NCBI GenBank assembly: GCA_020719725.1
Contig: DYPU01000010.1
Coordinates: 1 to 50,190, forward strand
Reading direction: 5' to 3'
Source of the DNA: Anaerolinea sp.
Lineage (GTDB): Bacteria > Chloroflexota > Anaerolineae > Anaerolineales > Villigracilaceae
DNA: 50,190 nucleotides
The first letter of the stretch is position 1. The number at the start of each line of letters is the position of its first letter. The position numbers and the translations under genes were made by a program. Below, in pieces: positions 1 through 6,983 of this stretch. The notes below the pieces were generated by a model. The model saw only the letters and a program-made list of their open reading frames with translations, was not told where the DNA came from and searched no databases.

Positions 1-849
1 TGGGGTTCATCCATCATGTGGGATGGCAGCGTGCGTGATGTCGAAACCTTCGACTCAACCATTGATGCCTTACTCAATGGCAAACCGGCTGGCAATGCCA
101 CCGAATATTTCAATGAACGCTACGCTGAAATCTCTTCTGATCTGACCGCCGAGATGGATTCGACCACGCCCGACAACCAAGACGATGTCAAACTGGCCGG
201 AATGTGGACTTCCAACAACGACGCCCGCAACTATGCCTTACTTGGCGATCCGGCGGCCCGCATGGTACACAAAGACAAAGAAACTCCCGCCTCCGAACGC
301 GCTTCACTGGGCGCACTGGTTTCAAAAATCCCGGCTTCGGTTAGCGGCGCTGCAACCGCTTTTCAACCCGATATTGTAGACCGCACCGTGCAGGTGTCAG
401 GCAGCGCCAGCGGCCCGCAGGAGAACTTTGGCGTTTTTGGCATTGGCGAGAAAAAGACTGAACCCGCCAATGTTGCCATACCTGAAACTGGTCAGCCTGT
501 TAGCCGCGCCAATAACCCCCTTAAAGAATTTGCCGAAAAAGTGGGACAATACCTTTCAAAAGCGCTTGATGATGCCACCAGCCTGGAAGTTTCCACCTAT
601 GTTACAGACGATATGTCTAATGCCAGTTTTGTCAACGGCACAATGACCGGGGCCGACTTGCGCGCCTTCACCCACATCAATATCGATGGCGACACGGTCA
701 TTTGTTTGCCTAAGAAAGATGGCGATGTGGATTCCGAAGTCTGGGAAATCCATTTACAGATGGTCAAACAGGCTCAGGAAAGCCGGGCCGAATTGATGAA
801 AACCATCGTTTCGGCTGTCTCCAGTATTGCCGGTCTTCCGTCCAAGTAG
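1..849 (+). CDS. C-terminal part of a probable caspase-like peptidase fused to a small recurring domain (partial)
   Basis: The frame is open from the first base, so the true start lies upstream of the window. The first ~90 visible residues end in NDARNYALLGDPAARM, which resembles the closing strand of gingipain/C25 and CHAT caspase-fold peptidases (family knowledge; the catalytic His and Cys would lie outside the window). A low-complexity linker follows. From about base 508 to 825 comes a ~105-residue domain: an amphipathic helix, two strands with IDGDTVICLP, and a closing helix with WEIHLQMV. The same domain recurs in the next two genes, which follow after 5 and then 12 bases, so the three form an operon. 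I do not recognise the domain. The peptidase call is an inference from a short end segment; the domain repeat is visible directly. Confidence 0.5.
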   Translation, partial: WGSSIMWDGSVRDVETFDSTIDALLNGKPAGNATEYFNERYAEISSDLTAEMDSTTPDNQDDVKLAGMWTSNNDARNYALLGDPAARMVHKDKETPASERASLGALVSKIPASVSGAATAFQPDIVDRTVQVSGSASGPQENFGVFGIGEKKTEPANVAIPETGQPVSRANNPLKEFAEKVGQYLSKALDDATSLEVSTYVTDDMSNASFVNGTMTGADLRAFTHINIDGDTVICLPKKDGDVDSEVWEIHLQMVKQAQESRAELMKTIVSAVSSIAGLPSK

Positions 850-854
850 CCTCC

Positions 855-1478
855 ATGACCGCCGCTGCGCTTGATTTTTCGGCTTTTGAAACGGACATGA
901 ACGCGGCCCTGACCCGGCTGGATGGGTTGGTGGAACGTCAGCAGGCTGTTAAATCTGGCGCAATTTCGTTTGATGTCTCTGGGCACGCGGCCCCGCCCGA
1001 AGAAGCGCCTGAAGCTGGCTTGCTAATCCTGCTGGATGAAGCCGAAAAAGGCCCGGAAACTGTCAGCTTTGGCTTTGGCGAAACAGTTTCTGGCGCTTTG
1101 GGCCAGGCTCAGACTGAATTTGACGCTTTCATGGAAAAAATCAACCATGATGTTATGAATTTTGCTCACGTCGAAAGTGGCAGCGCCGGTTCACCTTATG
1201 CGACTACCCGTATCGACTGGAGCGGCGACGCGCTAACGGTGCTGGCCGCTGGCACCAGCCAGGCAGAGCGCCAACAGCACAGCCAGCGCCTTGCGCGTGA
1301 ATTAGCGTTACGCAATCTGCGTTTGCGAATGCTTACCACCGTCGCCAGCGCCGCCTCGAAGATTTTACTCATCATCAGCAATCCGGCATCGGCAGTTTTG
1401 GCCTTGCCGATGGCCTACCAGTATGTTTCTCAGCTTTCTGAACAATGGAAGGCGATTCAATCTCTCAATCAATCTTAG
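855..1478 (+). CDS. hypothetical protein with a divergent copy of the shared domain
   Basis: This 207-residue soluble protein starts 5 bases after the preceding stop. No strong ribosome-binding site is visible, so translation is probably coupled. The first ~80 residues are acidic and unlike the neighbours. The segment from about residue 82 to 172 aligns by eye with the domain of the flanking genes: an amphipathic helix, then ATTRIDWSGDALTVL in the position of ARTVIKLDGDNITIL, then a long closing helix (HSQRLARELALRNLRLRM). The C-terminal 35 residues contain a hydrophobic stretch (ILLIISNPASAVLALPMAY) that could be a membrane segment or a buried hairpin. Function unknown. Its position between two better-conserved copies suggests that the three proteins interact. 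Confidence 0.6.
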   Translation: MTAAALDFSAFETDMNAALTRLDGLVERQQAVKSGAISFDVSGHAAPPEEAPEAGLLILLDEAEKGPETVSFGFGETVSGALGQAQTEFDAFMEKINHDVMNFAHVESGSAGSPYATTRIDWSGDALTVLAAGTSQAERQQHSQRLARELALRNLRLRMLTTVASAASKILLIISNPASAVLALPMAYQYVSQLSEQWKAIQSLNQS

Positions 1479-1490
1479 AAGGAGTATTTT

Positions 1491-1805
1491 ATGGCAAACA
1501 ATGAAATCAAAGAAGCTCTAAAAAATGTGGCTGACGAAGTTGCGAAATATATCAAAGACGCCGCTACATTAACGGTTGAAACTCAGACCATCGAAATCGG
1601 CCACGCCGATAAACCCAGTATGGCCGCTCGCACGGTCATCAAGTTGGATGGTGACAATATCACCATTTTGCCGACAGTCAAAAACGAAGCGGGCAAAATC
1701 GAAATTGACCCGGTTATTTATGAGCTACACATGCAAAACGTGCAGGCCGCCATTGATTATCGCAGCAAAATCATCGAATCGGTGATCGAAGTTTTGCTGC
1801 CGTAA
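1491..1805 (+). CDS. stand-alone small domain protein, third copy of the shared domain
   Basis: This 104-residue protein consists almost entirely of the domain found at the C-terminus of the first gene. Matching positions include DAATLTVET against DATSLEVST, LDGDNITILP against IDGDTVICLP, and YELHMQNV against WEIHLQMV, followed in both by a helix ending in a run of Val/Ile. A good ribosome-binding site, AGAAGGAG, lies just upstream, stronger than for the other two genes, so this subunit may be made in excess. A strong terminator follows at 1825-1859 and ends the operon. No enzyme motif is visible. An adaptor or recruitment role is an inference from the pattern of one fused copy plus free copies. 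Confidence 0.6.
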   Translation: MANNEIKEALKNVADEVAKYIKDAATLTVETQTIEIGHADKPSMAARTVIKLDGDNITILPTVKNEAGKIEIDPVIYELHMQNVQAAIDYRSKIIESVIEVLLP

Positions 1806-1824
1806 TCGTTTTTAGGTCACTGTC

Positions 1825-1859
1825 AGAGTCCAATGCCCGCAAGCATTGGACTCTTTTTT
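1825..1859 (+). terminator. rho-independent terminator of the three-gene operon
   Basis: A perfect 12-bp stem (AGAGTCCAATGC with its complement at 1843-1854) encloses a 6-base loop and is followed by six T. It ends the plus-strand operon. The minus-strand lipoprotein gene stops at 1858, within the T tract. Confidence 0.9.
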
Positions 1860-2718
1860 ATGGTCTGGGGGTACGGCTGGCGGGAGGGGTTTTGCTGGCG
1901 GTGGCGCTTGGGGTGGGGGAAACGTACACGACTTCTCTAACTGTCAGGCTGTTAAAGCTGATGTTCATCCCAAATGGATTATCGGAGTTGGCAAAAACGC
2001 CCAGGGTTCCGCTGCTAAAAACTGGGTCGATGACGCGAAATTGGTAACGCCCGTTTAGAAAGAGGCGCAACTCCGCCCCGGAGGCCCATACGCCCAGCCG
2101 AACTTCGCTGGGTGCGCCAGGAGGCGCATCGCCACTAAGTACCCATTCGCTAAGAGGGTAGACCACTCCGCCGCGCATTCGTTCAAGGCGGGTTTCACCT
2201 TTGCAGTTGAGAATGTAGCGGTAACTGTCAAAATCGCCAGCGGCGCGAAAGAGCATCCCATAGGCATCGCTTCCGGCACAGCGGTTGACGGAGACGCTGA
2301 TTTCGGCGTAAAAATTGGTTAGGAGCAGGTCCCGGCGCAGGCTGGCGAGGGTAGCCGGGCTGAAGTTGATGGCTAATGTCAGGCGGTTGCGTTCGACGAT
2401 GATACTGTTGCTGCCGTCTCCAGCGGATTTGGCGAGTGTCCAATCGGCGGGGGAGGTGAAGCTGTCGCTAAAGGTTTGGTTGCCGAGGCCGGGCAGGGTG
2501 TTGGGGGTGGGGCTGGGCTGAAAGGTGACGAGGGCCGTGGGGGTGTTGGTGGCGGGGAACCACTGGATTGTGGCGCTGGGTGTGGGCGTGGATTCGGTTT
2601 CTGGAGCGGTAGCCAGGCTCAGGGGAGTCTGCTCTGGCTGGGTGAGGCTGGAGCAGGCAAGCAGGCTGAGGGTCAGGATCAAGGCCAGGGCATGGTAAAA
2701 AGTCGGTTTCATCCCCAT
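1858..2718 (-). CDS. secreted lipoprotein with a concanavalin/LamG-like domain
   Basis: This 286-residue protein begins with a lipoprotein signal (hydrophobic stretch, then LLAC as lipobox), so the mature N-terminus would be Cys22, anchored on the outside of the membrane. Residues ~25-75 are a Pro/Thr/Ser linker. Residues ~80-265 look like a jelly-roll of the DUF1080/LamG type: FSDSF, YAEISVSVNR, GMLFRAAGDFDSYRYIL, VRLGVWASGAELRLFLNG and GTLGVFANSDNPFGMNISFN follow the usual strand order of this fold. The C-terminal 20 residues are again Pro/Thr-rich. Binding of a carbohydrate or other surface ligand is plausible from the fold, but no ligand site can be read. The gene lies on the same strand as the dehydrogenase gene that ends 67 bases upstream. 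Confidence 0.7.
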   Translation of the reverse strand: MGMKPTFYHALALILTLSLLACSSLTQPEQTPLSLATAPETESTPTPSATIQWFPATNTPTALVTFQPSPTPNTLPGLGNQTFSDSFTSPADWTLAKSAGDGSNSIIVERNRLTLAINFSPATLASLRRDLLLTNFYAEISVSVNRCAGSDAYGMLFRAAGDFDSYRYILNCKGETRLERMRGGVVYPLSEWVLSGDAPPGAPSEVRLGVWASGAELRLFLNGRYQFRVIDPVFSSGTLGVFANSDNPFGMNISFNSLTVREVVYVSPTPSATASKTPPASRTPRP

Positions 2719-2737
2719 GATTTTACCTTACCCCACT

Positions 2738-2772
2738 CTCCCCCAAATTCCGTTCTTTGGCATTTGGGGGAG
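2738..2772. repeat. intergenic inverted repeat
   Basis: A perfect 11-bp stem (CTCCCCCAAAT, complement at 2762-2772) has a 13-base loop and lies between two minus-strand genes. There is no T tract on either strand, so this is a weak terminator candidate or simply a processing hairpin. Confidence 0.5.
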
Positions 2773-2785
2773 GGCAGGGAGGGGG

Positions 2786-3796
2786 TCAGACGTAGCGGGC
2801 GCGGATGTTCGGAACGAGGTATTCGTCGAAGGAGCGGGCCGCGTCGTAGGCGGGTTCCCAGGCCCAGTCGCGGCGGGCGGCGTCATCGTTCATGTCTACC
2901 GGCCAGGAATCGACGATGCGCTGGCGTTTCAGATGCGGTTCGTAGGCAATTTGTGCGCCGGGGAAGTGGGCTTTGACCCGTTCGGCGATTTGTTCGGCGC
3001 TCAGGCTGAAGGCGGTGATGTTGTAGATTTGGCGGGTCAGTTTTTCGCGCGGGGCGGCGGCCAGTTGGATGACGGCGCTGATGGCATCGGGCATGGCCAT
3101 GAAGGGGATGGCGCTGTCGGGCCGGACGAAGCAGTTGTAGGGCTGGCCCTGGGCGGCGGCGTGCAGCATTTCGGGGCCGTAGTCGCTGGTTCCGCCGCTG
3201 GGGACGGTGAAGGCGCTGATCAGGCCGGGGTAGCGCACACAGCGGAAATCCAACATGGTGGGTTCGGTTTCAGCCAGTTGTTTGTAGTGTTTGGCGTAAT
3301 AAACGCCCAGGGTTTCGCCGTAGAGTTTGTTGCAGCCGTACATGGTGATGGGGTAGTTCCATTCCCATTCTTGCGGGCGGGGGTGTTTGGCTTTGTTTTC
3401 CAGGCTTTGCATTCCGTAGATGGCGACGGAGCTGGGGAAAATGAATTTGACGGGTTCGCGTTTCCATTCGGATTGTTCTGCGGCCAGGTTGAGCAGGCGC
3501 ATGGTTCCTTCGACGTTGACGCTGTGGGCGGCCATCGGGTTGAATTCGCCGCTGGTGGAGAGGATGGCGGCCATGTGGTAGATGGTGGTGATGTCATAGT
3601 CGATGACCAGGCGGTCGAAGAGGGCTTTGTCGAGGATGTCGGCCTGGTGGTGGGTGGCTTTGCCGGTGAGGGTTGCGGGCAGGGGGCGAACATCGACGGT
3701 GAGCAGGTTGCCGGCTGCTTGTTGTGCCAATTGTTCGATGAGGGCTTGCCCGACTTCTCCGGCGGCTCCGGTGATCAGGATTGCTTTTCGACGCAT
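2786..3796 (-). CDS. SDR-type L-threonine 3-dehydrogenase-like oxidoreductase
   Basis: This 336-residue extended short-chain dehydrogenase has the NAD-binding glycine motif ITGAAGEVGQ at residues 8-17, the catalytic Ser pair in FPSSVAIYG (~120-128) and the Tyr153/Lys157 pair of YxxxK. The C-terminal half (PSGGTSDYGPEMLHAA, then RPDSAIPFMAMPDAI) matches the UDP-galactose-epimerase-like threonine dehydrogenases, which oxidise threonine to 2-amino-3-ketobutyrate, better than sugar epimerases. The length is normal for that family. The start is supported by an AAGGAGA ribosome-binding site at about 3803-3809. It is preceded by a terminator, so it probably has its own promoter. A sugar epimerase remains possible. 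No 2-amino-3-ketobutyrate ligase gene is adjacent. Confidence 0.75.
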   Translation of the reverse strand: MRRKAILITGAAGEVGQALIEQLAQQAAGNLLTVDVRPLPATLTGKATHHQADILDKALFDRLVIDYDITTIYHMAAILSTSGEFNPMAAHSVNVEGTMRLLNLAAEQSEWKREPVKFIFPSSVAIYGMQSLENKAKHPRPQEWEWNYPITMYGCNKLYGETLGVYYAKHYKQLAETEPTMLDFRCVRYPGLISAFTVPSGGTSDYGPEMLHAAAQGQPYNCFVRPDSAIPFMAMPDAISAVIQLAAAPREKLTRQIYNITAFSLSAEQIAERVKAHFPGAQIAYEPHLKRQRIVDSWPVDMNDDAARRDWAWEPAYDAARSFDEYLVPNIRARYV

Positions 3797-3821
3797 GTGT
3801 GGGTCTCCTTGGGGTGGGTGG

Positions 3822-3861
3822 AAAAATAACGAGAAATGAGTTTGCTGGCTCGTTTCTCGTT
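3822..3861 (-). terminator. terminator of the restriction-modification module
   Basis: A 13-bp stem with one G-U pair (3828-3840 with 3849-3861) has an 8-base loop. On the minus strand it is followed by ATTTTTC. It lies directly downstream of the 68-residue gene and separates the restriction-modification module from the dehydrogenase gene. The plus strand also has a T run after the stem. Confidence 0.8.
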
Positions 3862-3877
3862 TTTGACTTGGGGTTAT

Positions 3878-4084
3878 TTATTCATCATCTATCTGATCAT
3901 CAGGATCATAAGCAATGTGCATTTTGATGGCAGTTTCAATGATGTCATACCAGGGAATACTTTCTGATATGGGGTCTATCAGTTGCTTTATCTCGTCTTT
4001 TGTCAGCCTGCGGCCTATTTCTTCTTTGGCCACATTTTGAATATCTTCGACCGTCAGTGAGTAGAAAACATCGTCGTCGATCAT
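3878..4084 (-). CDS. small acidic protein at the end of the restriction-modification module
   Basis: This 68-residue acidic protein has two predicted helices (LTVEDIQNVAKEEIG and LTKDEIKQLIDPI), then IPWYDIIETAIKMHI and an acidic tail. An AAAGGA ribosome-binding site sits just before the ATG. It follows the methyltransferase gene by 40 bases on the same strand and precedes the module's terminator, so it is the third gene of that operon. No clear helix-turn-helix is visible, so I do not call it a controller (C) protein. Small acidic proteins of this general look occur widely as unannotated genes; a DNA-mimic or accessory role is only a guess. Confidence 0.6.
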   Translation of the reverse strand: MIDDDVFYSLTVEDIQNVAKEEIGRRLTKDEIKQLIDPISESIPWYDIIETAIKMHIAYDPDDQIDDE

Positions 4085-4124
4085 TATTTTTCCTTTGGCT
4101 TACAAGGTGTAACAAACTTTTAAC

Positions 4125-5924
4125 TTAAAAATCCGTTTTATTTTCAAGCAATCGCAGTTGCGATGTCTGCTGTTGTGTTCTTGCTTTGCGATCTTCGATC
4201 ATGCCCGTAGTACGGGCAGCGGCAGTGACTTCGCCCCAACTCACAAAATATTTATCGTAATATTCAATAGGATATTTACCAAACTGTTTAAGTTCATCTC
4301 GTGATGGGATGTGACCAATTTCTCCAGCAACTCGCTTAACTTCTAGTTGTAAAGTCTTTTTAGGAATCTTATAAACTTGCTTTTCCAGGCGGGGAACGGG
4401 GCTGTTTTTGCTAGTCAAAACTCGTTCCATCTTTCGGAATGGGTCTAAACCGTTACGAATTTCTTGATGCCTTTCATTAGATAAATGCCAATATTTTTCT
4501 GATGCTTCAATTCCTAAATATTTTCTGCATAGTTGATGGGCTGTCAACGTTGTCGTTCCAGAGCCATTGAAACAATCCAATACAACTTCATTTGGTTTTG
4601 TAAAAATAGAAATGATGCGATACATCAAATGCGGCGGTAATTGGGTCGGATGGTCAACCCGTCTGCTATTGTGCTTAAGACGGTGAATATCACTCCATAT
4701 ATCAGTTAACTTTGTTTTATCGTGAATTTTTGCGGCAATGCGAGTATCAACGCAATTTTCACGCAAACAAAAACCATCTGCTAAAGGTTCAAAAGCATTA
4801 AAAGTTTTTGGTGCGCTTGATAAACGAATATGAGTTGACTCACCCGTAAAACAGGGCAGTTCTCTTGATTCACCTTTGGTAAAACAAAGAATAGTATAGT
4901 GTGCGGGCATTATTAAGCGCACAGGAAAGGCTAAAGCGTCCCAAACAAGCCAATTTTGATATTTCAAAATGGTTTGCATATAAAGAAAATGCCTAACTGA
5001 CAAAAGAGGGATGTTCAATAAAGCAAGGGTTCGCCCTGGTTTTAGCACACGAGATAACTCAAAAAGCCATTCATCACACCAATTGAAATATTCTTGAATG
5101 TCTAAATCATCAGAATAGCCAGAATACTTCTTTTTTAAATTATATGGCGGATCAACAAAAGCAAAGTCAATAGAGTTATCTGGGATTGTTCGCAATTTTT
5201 CGATGCAATCCCCATTTAAGACTAGATTAGTTAATTCTTGCGGGAGTTCATTTTCTTGAAAATCAATATGAACTATTGGATTCATTTGCCTATACAAACC
5301 AATTTGCGTTACATCAATTACTGTTAAGGTTTTATATGGTTCCAACCCGAAAAGGTCTGCAAATCGCTTAAATACTTCGCCTAAATCACCGTTCAAATTA
5401 CAGGAAATATCTCGCCAAACATCAGAAATTAAAGTACCTGCTTCGTGATAAGTGTGTTTCTTGCCACCATAATCTTTTGTTGTTTTGTCACAAACAGGAC
5501 AGTAGGTATATTTAATTCTTGTTTTTGTGTGACGCAAAGATGATTTATAGTGTGTATAAACTAATGCTCCAAAATGCTGATGTGGCAATTTGCGTTTGTT
5601 TCCATCAATTGTATTCTCCCGTTTTATGGCTATCCAATGCTGATACATAAAAGTATCTGGAATATTAGACTGCACTTGCACAAGGTCTATAACTTCACCC
5701 AGCACAACCAAAGTAGCATTTTCCCCAAGATTTTTAGATATTTCTGCTATTAAATCTCCAACTCCCTGTAATGGCTGGTCAATTTGGCTTGAATCTTTGC
5801 TGGCAGGCAAGACAATAACACAAACATCTGTTAACTGCTTGCAAACCGAAAAAAGTTCATCTCGGCTTTTTGCCAAAGAATGCACAATGTCTAAAGATTG
5901 GCCGTTTTCTACAAAATGAGCCAT
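4125..5924 (-). CDS. type II DNA methyltransferase, beta-class, with duplicated and degenerate N-terminal half
   Basis: This 599-residue enzyme would methylate adenine N6 or cytosine N4 using SAM. The catalytic motif VDPPYNLKKKYSGYSDD lies at about residue 257 and the SAM-binding motif LDCFNGSGTTTL at about 455, the order of beta-class enzymes. The first ~230 residues look like a second, degenerate copy of the same fold: the pattern around MYQHWIAIKR, HFGALVYTHYK and SDVWRDI parallels KYQNWLVWDA, HYTILCFTKG and TDIWSDI of the active half. That half carries a CPVC...HTYH zinc-knuckle-like insert and lacks the catalytic motif. The C-terminus (AGEIGHIPSRDELKQFGKYP, then SWGEV) matches homing-endonuclease-associated repeats, a DNA-binding unit. 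The start lies 1 base after the endonuclease stop. Confidence 0.85.
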   Translation of the reverse strand: MAHFVENGQSLDIVHSLAKSRDELFSVCKQLTDVCVIVLPASKDSSQIDQPLQGVGDLIAEISKNLGENATLVVLGEVIDLVQVQSNIPDTFMYQHWIAIKRENTIDGNKRKLPHQHFGALVYTHYKSSLRHTKTRIKYTYCPVCDKTTKDYGGKKHTYHEAGTLISDVWRDISCNLNGDLGEVFKRFADLFGLEPYKTLTVIDVTQIGLYRQMNPIVHIDFQENELPQELTNLVLNGDCIEKLRTIPDNSIDFAFVDPPYNLKKKYSGYSDDLDIQEYFNWCDEWLFELSRVLKPGRTLALLNIPLLSVRHFLYMQTILKYQNWLVWDALAFPVRLIMPAHYTILCFTKGESRELPCFTGESTHIRLSSAPKTFNAFEPLADGFCLRENCVDTRIAAKIHDKTKLTDIWSDIHRLKHNSRRVDHPTQLPPHLMYRIISIFTKPNEVVLDCFNGSGTTTLTAHQLCRKYLGIEASEKYWHLSNERHQEIRNGLDPFRKMERVLTSKNSPVPRLEKQVYKIPKKTLQLEVKRVAGEIGHIPSRDELKQFGKYPIEYYDKYFVSWGEVTAAARTTGMIEDRKARTQQQTSQLRLLENKTDF

Positions 5925-5925
5925 T

Positions 5926-6960
5926 TTAGAATTGTTCTCTCAAAAATCGGCACAATACATCAAGTTCACTTCGAGAAAAGGCCACTGTGCAATGGCTAAA
6001 AGAGCAAATAGTTCGCAATGCGGTTTCTCTTTGAAAATTTCCCGCACCATCTAAAACATAAGCGATTTTGTGACCTGCTTTTTCAGCCTGTTCAAACCGT
6101 GCTTGGGCTTGTCCTGATTTGCGCTCAATAACGCTATTTGTTGTAACCTGAAAACCGACTTCAATTGCAATATGTTTTTTGCCATTGGTAACAACTATAT
6201 CGAATGATGTCATTCGTCCTGTAGCACTATCAGTGTGAGTCACGTTTGGCAATCTCCCTCCATGATGCACTTCTACATTTTCCAGCCCCAAATGTTCTGA
6301 AATGTATTCAGCAACAAACCTTTGTGCAATTTGTCCAAGATTGTTGGACGTTGCGCCCCCTGTAATCCGACTAACCCAAATGTAGCGTTGTTTCACAAAT
6401 GTTGTGAGTTCATCAACTTTACCTAAATATTCGCCAATTTCGCATTTTGTCAAAGTTGACGCAATTTCTTGATTCTCGTCGCTGTATGCACTTCCAAATA
6501 AGAGCAAAGCGATAGCGTCTTTCTGTAACTCATCGAGTGGATGAACAGTGAATAATTCTTTACCGTCAATTTTTAAGGCTTTGTTGCCGAATTTTTGCTT
6601 TGGCAAAGCCTTAAATTTATAGGTGCGCTGTTTGCCATGCCAAAAATAATGCAATTCGCCCAATGGGAAAAGAATTTCAAACTCTGCGCTAACTCTTTGA
6701 AGCATTTCGCCGCCAAAATCGGCAAGAATGACAAGGTGCTTTAAAAATAGATTTGCTGGCAAACTTGCTGACTCTATGACTGTAAACAGATTTTCAAGAC
6801 TTGGAGTTTCTACGCTGATGATGTTGATGAACTGATCTTGAGTTTTTAGTAAAAGTGGAATCACGCTTAACTTTGATTCAAGTTCTGATAGTTCGGCTGG
6901 CCAGAATTTCGATGCAACGGCTTCTAATTGTTCGAATGTCTTTGCATAATATGTTTGCAT
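5926..6960 (-). CDS. putative type II restriction endonuclease, PD-(D/E)XK-like
   Basis: This 344-residue protein precedes the methyltransferase gene with a 1-base gap, so the two are certainly co-transcribed. The best nuclease candidate is near the C-terminus: SFDIVVTNGKKHIAIEVGFQ gives an acidic residue, a beta hairpin and an E-x-x-x-Q element, followed by a conserved-looking ERKSGQAQ helix, as in PD-(D/E)XK enzymes where Lys is replaced by Gln. The N-terminal ~200 residues show no motif I recognise. It would cut unmethylated sites recognised by its partner; the target sequence cannot be read from the protein. The gene begins only 23 bases after the purA stop with ribosome-binding site AGAAAGG, so it may be transcribed by read-through from purA. 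Base composition is visibly AT-rich compared with purA. Confidence 0.7.
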   Translation of the reverse strand: MQTYYAKTFEQLEAVASKFWPAELSELESKLSVIPLLLKTQDQFINIISVETPSLENLFTVIESASLPANLFLKHLVILADFGGEMLQRVSAEFEILFPLGELHYFWHGKQRTYKFKALPKQKFGNKALKIDGKELFTVHPLDELQKDAIALLLFGSAYSDENQEIASTLTKCEIGEYLGKVDELTTFVKQRYIWVSRITGGATSNNLGQIAQRFVAEYISEHLGLENVEVHHGGRLPNVTHTDSATGRMTSFDIVVTNGKKHIAIEVGFQVTTNSVIERKSGQAQARFEQAEKAGHKIAYVLDGAGNFQRETALRTICSFSHCTVAFSRSELDVLCRFLREQF

Positions 6961-6983
6961 AAATTGTAGCCTTTCTTGCCCGA

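Noticed and set aside
2717-3829. 370-codon frame on the plus strand
   Set aside because: It is antisense to the well-supported threonine dehydrogenase gene and has a Gly/Val/Asp-rich composition typical of mirror frames in GC-rich genes.
3878-4084. reading the 68-residue protein as a restriction controller (C) protein
   Set aside because: No helix-turn-helix pattern is visible, and it lies at the end rather than at the start of the operon.
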